From: Rhyzopertha dominica | Taxonomy: Eukaryota > Arthropoda > Insecta > Coleoptera > Bostrichidae | DNA: 64,000 bases | Reading direction: 5' to 3' | Assembly (NCBI GenBank): GCA_025024175.1 | Contig: QCXZ01000137.1 | Coordinates: forward strand, 20,460,001 to 20,524,000 | Shown here: positions 1 through 9,560 of the stretch, piece after piece | How positions within the stretch are numbered: the stretch's first letter is position 1 | Layout: the number at the start of each line of letters is the position of its first letter | The notes under the pieces: generated by a model | What the model was told of the DNA's origin: nothing | Databases searched by the model: none | The model's input: the letters and a program-made list of their open reading frames with translations, nothing else | Program-made: the position numbers and the translations under genes

Positions 1-1618
1 CTTGGGTGTAAGGAAAAATGCATGTTAAAACAATTAAGTGAAACACAAGCTATCGTGGTAATAATATCGTACATACAATAAATAAATGGACTAAACCTTT
101 TGGTATAATAAGAATAAGACTGAACTTTTAAACCTAAGAGTTCAGAACAGACCAAGAACGTCACTTAGTTGTGTGGTAATCAAACAACTATAAAATTTAA
201 AAATTATTAATAAAGAAGCATTGTTTAAACTATAGATAAGAATCTATGAAATTTCATTAGTATTTTTTGGCGAAACGTACCAGTTATTTTTTTACTTGGC
301 ATTCCTCTTCGAGCTTCATGGGAAAATAAATGTATGAATGTTATCGATCTCCATAGCCAACTACTATCATTAGGACATCAATTCATTCAGTTGTTAAATT
401 AACCTTTTAACTTGTTTTAAAGTATTTCAAACTGCCATGAAGAGAAGGAAAGGTCACTTTACGTTTCTGTACATATATCATCAAATGAATAGAAACCAGC
501 ATTAACACATGCAGAACCTGAATTTATACGCTTTTTGTCGTTTGTTTAAAACAATCAAACGCCAGTTTATTTCAGGATAAAAGCACATATCCGTAAAAAT
601 TGCTTAGATGTTATTTAACAAAAAGGAAAAAATACGACGCCATGGAAATGCGTTAACATACAAAAACGAAAAGTAGGCTAATAAATTAAAAACTTTTCTA
701 AACGTTCATATTTACAGAAATAAAATTTTTTTTCATACTTTTGACAAATCTTGTATACGTTCCCTTTTATATATTTTTAAAAAGAACGGATATATCTTGA
801 TGCATTACTTCAATACATCATCGCCACCAAATTTTTCCAATTAGCCTTTTCTACTAAGATTATCTAGGAAAAATAAATTACAGCCTTTATATGACTTTTA
901 CCACGATTACTAATAAAAAAAATCAAATGCGCTAGGTATGATTACGTCGCATCACTTTTGTGAAAATAATGAACCTCTAGGACCTTATTTGACCTGACCA
1001 TTACTTATGAAGTCTCTTCACTACGTTACGATGTTAGTCCAGGAAGAACTTATGTTTTATTTTTGTTCATCATCATAACCATAATTTAGATCACTTTTGA
1101 AAAAATGCGCGGGTTTCACAAAAGAGACAAAAATAGGGTTTTTTGGGTCACTCTTTGTTAAACATTTTTCGTCCGACAGAAAGAACATTTTACAGCGTCA
1201 GTACTCAAAAATTAGGTTAACTTGCTTTTAGATCAGCAGGCATGGCTCGTTGTCCTGCGAAGTCACGACTCGTTAGAGTAAGCTACCCTTTGAACCCTAT
1301 TCTAAGACGCTTAGATCTCCTCTCGATTGTGCAGACGAGATAAATCTCAAACTAACTCTAGGACTCCTCTAACGACAAAACCACGTGCACCATGCACCAG
1401 GTGACGTTAATCCCTTAGACAGGCCAAGAACAGCAGGACTCCTGAAGTTTATAATGCGCACATGAGGTATTCTGTTACGGTAAGTTTGCCACGAGGTACT
1501 TTTAACGTAGTTAGCAGTTGCTAGTTCTCCGGCACCATGCATACGCCGTTTAAGGAGGCATAAATTACAATGAGTGTACGTTCTTCTGCAGTTTAAAACA
1601 GAATATTAAGCGCAAAGA
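1..1618. other. AT-rich flank downstream of the Mxd-like gene
   Basis: No gene is supported here; all open frames are short and interrupted. The only recognisable piece is a short mariner-like scrap near 622-690, listed separately. A GC-richer patch lies at about 1230-1620, just beyond the proposed polyadenylation site of the minus-strand gene. Confidence 0.5.
622..690 (+). pseudogene. mariner-like transposase C-terminal scrap
   Basis: About 65 bases resemble 39508-39575, the tail of a better preserved mariner-like wreck in this window. Both contain GAAATGCGTTAA and an AAAGTAG(A/G)CTA block, and both read in the same frame as a short Ala-(Ile/Met)-Glu-Met-Arg stretch typical of the transposase C-terminus. 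The copy is too short and decayed to define ends. The match was judged by eye, so it is a weak call. Confidence 0.35.
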
Positions 1619-1642
1619 AGCGACCCGGCGTCTCGGGGGCAC

Positions 1643-1648
1643 TTTATT
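1643..1648 (-). promoter_or_regulatory. candidate polyadenylation signal AATAAA
   Basis: AATAAA on the minus strand, about 180 bases past the stop codon of the candidate last exon (1829-1959). This is a normal position for the 3' end of that transcript. The motif is frequent in AT-rich DNA, so its value depends on the exon call. Confidence 0.35.
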
Positions 1649-1828
1649 ATTTTTAATATAAAGTGTTCGCCACAAAACGCGCATGCAATTAAACAGCGGG
1701 GTCGCGTAATAATAATAAACTAAGGCCACTTTGCAAATAAATGGGAGCCGCCGAGGATGTTCCTGGTGCTGCTGCTGCTGCGGCCTTCCTGTTTGGTCTG
1801 CTTTACGACTGGCGCGGCTCTACCGGTA

Positions 1829-1959
1829 TCAATTTCGACACTGCCGTTCCGTGGGTAAACACAAAACGTTGGCTTTTGCGGCATCTGTGGGAATAACCAG
1901 AGATTGAATTCCCGGATGGAGAAATACGTCCTTTTCGTACTCCGACACAAGTATCACTT
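1829..1959 (-). CDS. Mxd: candidate terminal coding exon of the Mxd-like gene
   Basis: On the minus strand a good splice acceptor (pyrimidine-rich TTTATTCCGCAG, CAG at 1960-1962) is followed by two bases that complete the split codon left by the exon at 5458-5668. The frame then stays open for 42 codons to a TGA at 1829-1831. The reading includes acidic and hydrophobic stretches (SEYEKDVFLHPG, then VLCLPTERQCRN at the end). Mad/Mxd proteins end in a short, partly acidic tail after a Ser-rich segment, so a tail of this size is plausible, but I do not recognise its sequence. An open frame of this length can occur by chance. Support rests on acceptor quality, matching phase, locally higher GC and an AATAAA downstream. 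A different last exon below position 1620 or skipped here cannot be excluded. Confidence 0.45.
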
Positions 1960-2435
1960 CTGCGGAATAAATAATATGCAAATGGTGAATTGTTATCCGC
2001 AAATCCTACTCCCACTTTGAATATTAGGTGAATTATAAAGCATCCAAATCTGCTACCTCCAGAAAATTATCTGCCACCTTTTCACTTTCCATAATTAATT
2101 AATGGAAAAGTAATGTATATAAACATATCTAAATAACTAGTTATTTTATTATTACACACATAATTTTTTGTACCTAGTTAAATTTTAAAGTGGTATTACA
2201 TGCATTAAATATTGCTTCATACAAAAGTTCCATATTATCACCCTGTAATCGGCAATGCTGTTTCAAACTAACCCAATTATTAAACGTTGGCTTTATATTG
2301 TCTTCAGCTCAAATACTTCTTTCAACAAAATTTTTAATTGTAATGGGCAATGATGATAAAGGAAAGAAATTGAGTTTTTTTGCAGATATATATATTTATG
2401 AGAAAATATTGCCAGCGCTGATCAGGATTTGTACC

Positions 2436-2585
2436 CCTTGATGGTGCAGTGCATAGCACGTTTGATTATAGTAATCAAAAGATCCCGGGTTCAAATGCTG
2501 GTAGAGCCGGCAAAAAAACAATTAAATCTCTTATTGATATTGTATATCACACGGGTAAAAATAACTTTGTCATTATCATAACTTA
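2436..2585 (+). repeat. tRNA-derived SINE-like repeat, copy 1
   Basis: The first 75 bases resemble a tRNA. There is a degenerate A box (TGGTGCAGTGC, 2444-2454), then a long TTTGATT/AATCAAA arm around an AGT-like loop. A B box follows (CCGGGTTCAAATGC), preceded by AAGATC as in eukaryotic tRNA-Thr genes. The body ends in an AT-rich part (CAATTAAATCTCTTA, then GTAAAAATAACTTTGTCATT) that recurs in copy 2. A tRNA-like head with an unrelated AT-rich body is the standard SINE architecture. The acceptor stem does not pair, so it is not a functional tRNA gene. Confidence 0.6.
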
Positions 2586-2629
2586 GTTATAAAAACGCCA
2601 GATGGCGTTCAGTAGCGTTACATTTTGTA

Positions 2630-2790
2630 AACTTTTGATTAGTAATCAAAAAGTTCTGGGTCCAAACTTGTCCAGAGCTGATAATACTTTTTCATAAATA
2701 TATCTATCTACAAAAACCCAATTAAATATCTTATAATCATGATATATCATAAAGGTAAAAATAACTTTCTCATTGTAATGCCCAGTGTTC
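2630..2790 (+). repeat. tRNA-derived SINE-like repeat, copy 2 (5'-truncated)
   Basis: It restarts inside the tRNA-like head at the TTTTGATTAGTAATCAAAA arm, continues through a mutated B box (CTGGGTCCAAAC), and repeats the body of copy 1 (CAATTAAATATCTTA, then GTAAAAATAACTTTCTCATT). The A box part is missing. Two head-to-tail copies suggest either a tandem duplication of one insertion or a dimeric SINE. Confidence 0.55.
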
Positions 2791-4020
2791 AGAGTTTGGT
2801 ANATACAAAAATGTGCGAAGACATCTTATTCTCCAGTTTCCATATTTATTTCTTCATTAATAGTAGGAAATAAAATTTTAATACAAACGAATACATTAGA
2901 ATATTTAGAAATTTATCATCGAACCGAAAACCGGAAAGCCAGGGACTGAAGCGATAAACCCGGTGTTCATATAAAATAGCCATTAAAAAGCTTGTGACTT
3001 TGATATGACATTTTAACGTATCGTTTCACAAAATTTTTACTACATGCAAGCGCAGGTAGAAATGCAATAAAATGCAAAATGAACTCAGTTCGGTTTCTCG
3101 ACCCACTAAGCTTAATCTGCAACTGCCTAAACGTGGTAAACAAGTTTTTGTCAATTTGAGTAAAGAGCATGTGTCAATAAATTTCACTACCGAAGTTTTT
3201 AAACGGCCGATACTCATCTTCATTAATAAACCACAGAATAATCTTCCTTACTGTTTCATTGCAACAATGCATATACTATTCTGGAGTAGACGGTGTTCCT
3301 TGGCTTTTTTGAAATATTTTTGTTAAAGCTAGAAAGAGATGAGATTTTTGCAAACCTGCTCTACTTTTTCCAAGTAAATAAACAGACAGACAGATAAAAA
3401 AAATTATATCCTGTTGACTCAAGAAATATTAACTGTACCTAGTACTTATTTAACTTAACTTATTAGAACGTATTTTGAAAATTCATAATAATAATTTTGA
3501 AGATTTATTATAGTTGTTCCAGTGACTGCCATAATAAGCAGTGGTGGGATTTTCAATCGTAATAACAAGTTAGTGTTATGCGGGTAGTCTAAGGTATTTA
3601 TTTTACGTTGTAGCTTTCGCCCCTATATTCCTTAGCTTTCTATTTGGTCGTCTCAATTCTGACTTAGCATATCTTTCTTAGCAATTTACAAAAATCGCTA
3701 TATTTTTCGCTATTCACTCAAAATAGTTCCTGGTATCAAAAAACGAATTAGCTATCCGATTCTATACATGTAGCTTACGATAAAGAACCTCAGACAAGAA
3801 CTAGAGGTACTGGAAGTATCTTTCACCAGCTAATCTGGCATTATCAGCAGCGAGTTATTTTCGCTAAAGAAATCTATTATTTTGTATTCGAATTGTTCTT
3901 CCAATTTCCCCAGTTTTAATGCATATCGAAAAACTAGAACAAGTTCTCTAAAAATAATCGCTTTCGCTTTAATAATAACTGAAATACCACGATAGAACAT
4001 CTGAAATGGGACAACCCGTA

Positions 4021-5016
4021 CAGGATATCCCATATTCGTTGTAATTGTAAGGTATCTCGGTAACTATTAATGCTAGAGCGTCGCGGTTTTGACATTACTG
4101 TACTAATTACTTTTTTGTTGTGAGTTGAGCTGTACTATCGCTACTTTTGTATCGCCTTTTGTTTTAAAACTATATTCTTCTTCTGTTCTCAATATTTCTA
4201 TTGTCTATGTAGATACAAAAAAACGAACAGATTTTTTTAAAGATATTTTTATTCCGAATCCAGTGGCATACTCAGAATTTTGTTAGGGCGTCACATTTTA
4301 AAGATAAAACACAAACTTGCATTTTTTAATGGAAACCATAGTTGGCCTTGCTACGGTTGAAAAGACCTATTTTTTTCTAATTAAGAAAATGTATACACTG
4401 TTAAGTTTATTTTTACTGATTTTGGTATTATTCCAATTTTTATAATAATTTAATGAGATTTTACTTTTTTCGTCATAATGGATGTAAGTAATTGACGATA
4501 AACAATGCATCTCCAAATAAACAATCATTTTCATTAGTTACATGGCATCCTAGATTACCGATACAAAACTGTATGAACGGAGTGTTATGTATGTATTCAA
4601 ATATGCAATATTATTTTTAATCTAATAATATTTTTACTTAAGAATATAAATTATATTGTGTGTTTTCTTATTCCATAGCCTCCTGGATATAAACATAAAA
4701 TTTGATTAAATTACTAAAAAAAATTGAATAATTTCAAAATTAGTGAAAATAAACCAAACAATGTATATATTTTTAATCATAAAAAATAGGTCTTTTCAAC
4801 CATAGTAAAGCCAACTATGGTTTCTATTTAAGAAAAAATGCAAGTTTGTGTTATATCACAAAAATCTGACCCCCTAAAAAATTTCTGAGTATGCCACGAA
4901 ACGACGATACAAAAATAGCGATGGTACAGCTCAACTTACAACAAAAAAGTAACGTCGAAACCGCAACGCTCTAGCATTAATAGTTATTGAGATACCCTAC
5001 AAAATGCCGCACCCTG
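4021..5016. mobile_element. foldback (long terminal inverted repeat) element with TA target duplication
   Basis: Two long arms face each other: about 4021-4377 and 4781-5016. They share blocks such as TAATGCTAGAGCG versus CGCTCTAGCATTA, GTACAGCTCAACT versus AGTTGAGCTGTAC, and GGTCTTTTCAACC versus GGTTGAAAAGACC. The element starts CAGG and ends CCTG and is flanked by TA on both sides (4019-4020, 5017-5018). The TA duplication and size fit a non-autonomous Tc1/mariner-superfamily element. The left arm carries about 100 extra bases (roughly 4153-4261) not present in the right arm. No coding capacity was seen. Confidence 0.8.
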
Positions 5017-5457
5017 TACAATAGGTTCACAAGCCGAAAGAATCCAACTTCGAGATTAACAAAAAACGAAAACTTCTTTTATTAGGCGCAACAGAAAAAC
5101 CTCTAACAGCATACCACCAGCACTAAGCAAACGATTGATCTAGCTGGCTGTATTTATCCTATTTAAAGACGTAGAAAAGCCTTTTGTCGAGCGTTCGCCG
5201 AAAGAATAAAAAAAATAAAGAGACTTCTCTGAAAACTTCACAAAACCTTTCTCCCAAGGCTGGCCGAAATCGTTAGGTAGTTTGCAGTGCGGCATCGTGT
5301 CGGTTTTAGAGCGCGGAACGCCCCCACTTTGCCGGCGACGTTCCGGATAAAAATGCACCCCGGATCATGTCCCGACTGCACACAGAGCGGTTAAATGCAG
5401 GTCCCGAAGAGCCCCTTTATCTAAACGGGCCGGGAGAAAAAGCCTTTGTTGACTTAC

Positions 5458-5668
5458 CCGATTCGGAAATGGGCGACGACGCCGACGATTGAGACGCAGT
5501 CGAATGGCTGCTGGATACCGTCGAGGATGAGCATTCCGATACGGAACGTCTCTTAGACAGCGCATAATGATGCGCAGATAATTGTTCCAGCCGTCGCCGG
5601 AGGTACCTTTGCTCGCGACTCAGTTGCTCCTTATATACCGAGTGCTTACGTTCCTTATCTTCTAAGTT
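5458..5668 (-). CDS. Mxd: Mad/Mxd-family bHLH-Zip repressor, leucine-zipper and Ser-rich exon
   Basis: This is a 211-base coding exon with consensus ends: acceptor CTCTCTTTGTTTCAG just before 5668 on the minus strand, donor GTAAGT at 5452-5457. It encodes 70 residues plus one base. Residues 1-30 form the leucine zipper, with heptad positions L2, H9, L16, L23 and L30, and contain REQRYLRRRLEQL, the hallmark of Mad/Mxi1 proteins. The following KRRSVSECSSSTVSS resembles the Ser-rich segment after the zipper in Mxd/Mxi1 proteins. In the family, the zipper pairs with Max, and the dimer binds E-boxes in the nucleus and recruits Sin3 through a separate N-terminal SID to oppose Myc. The exon joins in frame (phase 0) to the helix-loop-helix exon at 55023-55137, 49 kb away. 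Mxd-like versus insect Mnt naming is not resolved by this exon. Confidence 0.9.
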
Positions 5669-6945
5669 CTGAAACAAAGAGAGAAGACCTGTAATAAAAG
5701 TCGCTGACTAAGCGAGGACGCCCGCTGGCCATTCAGCCAATGCGAGCCGTTGAATAGTAACGACTGCTAATTAGCGCAACAATCGTTCCGGAAAAATAAG
5801 CTTTCTTCTTTGAATAAAAAAAAGACTGCAACGGGGAACTGCAAAAAGTAAGACCTTATAATATATTAATGGGTAGAACTGCCAACCGGCGCCTCCACCA
5901 TTTTTTGGATTACGTTGTAGATTACATATTGCTAGAACCTTGGTTCACGGGTATAAAAGCGTAGCAGAGCTACTTTCATTAAAATCAAAATTCCGAGCAA
6001 ATAAATGAAATTCCAAAATCTCATTTATTATTTATATAGGTATAGGTCAAGCTGGACACGATACGGACTCCATTACCTAACGGAGACCTAGACAAAAATT
6101 GCTGTCGGTGTCTGAGTATCAATTTTAATGAGAAGCTCAATGGTGAAAACCGAAATCCTATATCTATCGTAGCCTCGGATACGTGGTACATTTTGGAAAT
6201 ACATCTGTAAATCTTTTCCTGTTCGAAATTTTAATTTTTTGTGAAAACATCCCCAAAGCGAAGATTGCGTAGGATTGAATGCTGTTTTCAAAATCAGTAT
6301 ACAGGGTAAAGTTAAGAATTTATCGATCCTAACTTAGTTTTTAATAGCGTACCCTGATTTTTTTTTACTTATCTGAATAGCGCTTCAAATTGTCATTTCA
6401 AAAATATAGCACAATTTGAGCTTTATTTAAGTTTACGTTAAAATAGGGTACGAGTACCGCTTACGGACATTTGGCTAATTATGGACACTACATGCTTTAA
6501 TAATCAAAAACTAATCACAGCGACATCTGCATTACACGTACATTATGCTGTACATCGCTGTCTCCTATCTGAACGATAACTGTAAGCTCGTAATGTCGTA
6601 ATATTGCTGGTTTGCTTCAAGGCTTAACACTTGTGTGTGTGAGTGGTGAGACGGTTTGCCGCTTTCCTTACCACAAGCATTAAGAAACGTAAGTTGTCAA
6701 TTTGAGCCTTACATCTAATTTTGTTCTAAAATCTGAGTGCTCCTAAACTTCTACTACTGCAAAAATGTCACAGATTGTTACTTAGTATTCGATATTAAAA
6801 ATAAAGCTCGGAAAGAAAATTAGGTTATGTGTCCAGTAGTAGCTCATTAGTTGGTTAAAACCACCACTTTTGGACAGGGTATCCAAGACCGGTGTATTCG
6901 CTATTTCACCTCACATCAATTAAGGTCTATTTCTCTTGTGAGAAA

Positions 6946-8052
6946 ATGGAAAATAAAAAGCGAAAGAAGTATACAGAAGAAGACATAGCGAAAGCTTATT
7001 CTGCTGTACAATCCGGAGTACCAGTGGCTACTGCTAACAAGCAGTTTTAGGTTGGTAAATTGATTGAAATTTTGTTGTTTTGAATGATATGAATACCTAC
7101 ATTATAGGTGTCACGTATTATATTGAGAAACAAAGTAAAAGGAATAAGTTTAGTTGTATGCAAAATGGGCCCTCCAACAATTTTATCAAAGAAAGAAGAA
7201 GAAAGGATCATCCAGTGGGTAGTAGACGTAGCTAAAGCAGGATATCCAATTACAAAAACTGCTTTGTTGGATTCTGTTGACAAACTCATTAAAGAGTGAA
7301 TAGAGACAATGTTGAACTGACTGTATCGACAAACTTAGATAACAGTACTACACCGACTACAAAAACATCTTAGGACGTAACTACTACCTCGAGCAACACT
7401 TCACCAAACTGTTACGAAAGTCTTTATTACATGAAGCAGTCAACACCTATCCGACGACATACTTACGGCAGAACAAAGTACGGACACAACTGATACACAA
7501 AGGTACTTTTTTTGGCCGAAAGGAAAAGGTCGAAGGTAGGAAAATTACAGTAATAGAAAAGGTAACAGCCGTAGTGGCATCTCAGTTATGGCAAGAGCAT
7601 TACGACAAAAAAGAGACATAAAAACAGCGAAAGGAAGAGATACAATCGATAAAGCATGAAAGAGAAGAGTCAAAGAGGCAGAGAAAAGAATGTTAAAGCT
7701 CTAGATGTTAAACGAAAAATCTGCTCAGGCAAACCAACCTGTAACGGAAGAAATACAAAAAAGAAGCGGGCCATCCATGAGTGGGATGAATGGAAATGTT
7801 ACAAATGTGAAGTCTTCTGGAAAAATCAGAACTTCTTTGAGAGAAAATGCAAGTAGCTGAAATGTATTACATATGAGAGCAGGGGCTCACTGTGTGTGCG
7901 TTTCGCGGCAACACTTGCAGAAAATTGGTTTGGACACTTTCAATGGTGAGCTCTTGTGTGAAATAGGAAACAAGAAAACTGAGAGCAGCAGTGATGAACC
8001 GTTTGACGAAGATAGGAGTGTGAAAGACTTGATGTTTGTTTCTGAACTATAA
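6946..8052 (+). pseudogene. pogo/Tigger-like transposase, fragmented
   Basis: An ATG at 6946 opens a 34-codon frame (KKRKKYTEEDIAKAYSAVQ) matching the start of the psq/CENP-B-type helix-turn-helix of pogo-superfamily transposases. It stops at TAG 7048-7050. The homology resumes at 7108 with LRNKVKG, MGPPTILSKKEEERIIQWV and AGYPITKTALLDSV, the usual continuation of that domain. After about 7300 only scattered pieces remain: a basic Lys/Arg-rich tract (7640-7700), a Cys-x2-Cys patch (7797-7808) and an acidic Ser-rich end (7970-8052). The 57-base gap 7051-7107 ends in TTATAG and could be an intron remnant. GTGTCCATAA occurs at 8146-8155 and 8386-8395 and its complement at 6479-6488, so the element may run from about 6479 to 8155 or 8395. 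The DDE core is missing, so the copy is not active. Confidence 0.7.
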
Positions 8053-8464
8053 AACTGTGTTTTTAAGAAAACCACTGTGTCACTCTACCCCTTAACGCAG
8101 ATAAATAAGTTTCTTGCAACAGTAATATTTGGCTGTTCTATTCCAGTGTCCATAATCGGTAAGTGTTCATATTAAATCCAGTGCATTTTTGCGTATCTAT
8201 TACTGGAGCAAGGCAAGCTTAAGCTTAAAGGTTTAATTTTTGTGTGTCTAAAAACAAAAAAATGGTAACTTTCATGCGACTACATGAAAGACAAGTGGAT
8301 TCCCTACATGCCGGTATCAACAAAATTCCGCAAAACTTAAGGTATCATATCGAGCTACTTAATTAAAGGGAAACCTGGCCTGAATGTGTCCATAACTGGA
8401 ACTCTTATCATACATACAAAAACTTATTCTAACAACAAAAAACTTAACTAGAAATATCTTAAGG

Positions 8465-9560
8465 GATGTTCGAAAAGTCGCTAAACTTCATCTATGCATT
8501 GACGGCAATTCTCCAGAAACCATCGGCACAAATCTAGGCTGTGTTGATAAGAAGCCCTAAGACATTTGTGTCGACCTTTATTTCAGGAGCAGTGTCTCAA
8601 AAAACAATAGGTACCATACGTCATGATCATGATAGTATGAAAGTATCCAAGATATGCAGTTCTTGCTAAATCGTACTTCTTCATTTGCCTAATGGAAAAT
8701 ATATCCAAGTATAGCCTTTTACCAAGGCAGGTAATCTTGAGATGCCCAAGTAAATTTGCAATCCACTACTAAACCTAGAAATTTAACTGTGATACTTTTT
8801 TAAGTTAATCGATTTCGTTATGCAATCTTTTTCGTTTTACCAATATTTAACTTCATTTTGTTTCAAATAAACCATCTCTTAGCTTCCTCCATTGCGGCGG
8901 TTGCGTAGTTTTCAAGCTCCAATCTGGTTTTCGCCTTCTGTACAAGTGCAGTGTCATATGCATACAGGTTTATGCCATATGACTTAATATTCAGCAGAAA
9001 ATCATTAACATAGAGAATAAAAAGTATAGAGGGCACAGTATAAAACCATGAGTTATCCCATAGTGGTTAGAACATTTTGGTGACGTTATGTTTTTAAAAA
9101 CAAGTACTTGTTTTCGCTCTTCTACATAATAGCTTTTTAAGGTATTATTTGTACGACCTCTGATTCCATATATGGTTAGTTTGTCCATCAGAAGCATAAG
9201 GTCAATTCAACGCTCTCATGGATATCTACTGCTACCAAAATTTTCTCCATTATGGAAAAAGAGATTTTTTGCTTCTAAATCCATGCTGTTCTTTGCAAAG
9301 TAGCTATTTTTTCCATGTCGTTCATAATTATTTCAAGAACTTTAGAAAACGTGGTAAGCACAGATAAAGCTTGAAATTAAGTTAACTTTTTTATCTATGG
9401 GCACAACTTTTGCCTTTTTCAATTTTAGGGGGAAATGCTCTACTCAATGCACTTAATTTAATTGCTCCTGTAATCTCCTCCGAGAAATTTTTTAGCCTAG
9501 CCACTGTTAGGCCAGGTAACAAAAAATAATCCAAAAATGGATATATAGAAAATTAATGAA
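8465..9560 (-). pseudogene. LINE (non-LTR) reverse transcriptase, heavily frameshifted
   Basis: On the minus strand, successive frames give pieces of a jockey/CR1-type reverse transcriptase in the correct order. They are KLKKAKVVPIDKK and SKVLEIIMNDMEK (the segment before the HGFR motif), a decayed GFR region at about 9240-9300, and ITHGFILCPLYFLFSMLMIF (equivalent of GVPQGSILGPLLFLIYVND). Then comes FLLNIKSYGINLYAYDTALV, where the catalytic YADDT appears as YAYDT, followed by EAKRWF-like and KMKLN-like remnants. Several stop codons and frame changes separate these pieces. The endonuclease domain and 3' tail were not identified. Clade assignment is tentative. Confidence 0.75.

Larger units (their letters stand above)
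1960..5457 (-). other. proposed intron between zipper exon and candidate last exon
   Basis: Bounded by GTAAGT at the 5' side (5452-5457) and CAG at the 3' side (1960-1962), 3,498 bases. It carries the tRNA-derived repeat pair (2436-2790) and the TA-flanked foldback (4021-5016). The stretch 2800-4018 is AT-rich and shows no gene or clear repeat. The call depends on the terminal exon being right. Confidence 0.45.

Noticed and set aside
1720..1950. 76-codon minus-strand open frame as the coding frame of the last exon
   Set aside because: It is in a different frame from the one required by the split codon at the end of the zipper exon.
2436..2510. Functional tRNA-Thr gene
   Set aside because: The acceptor stem does not pair and the A box is degenerate. 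A repeat body follows instead of a T-run.
6299..6352. Tiny CAGGGTA...TACCCTG element
   Set aside because: TA is present on the left but not on the right, and the interior shows no pairing.
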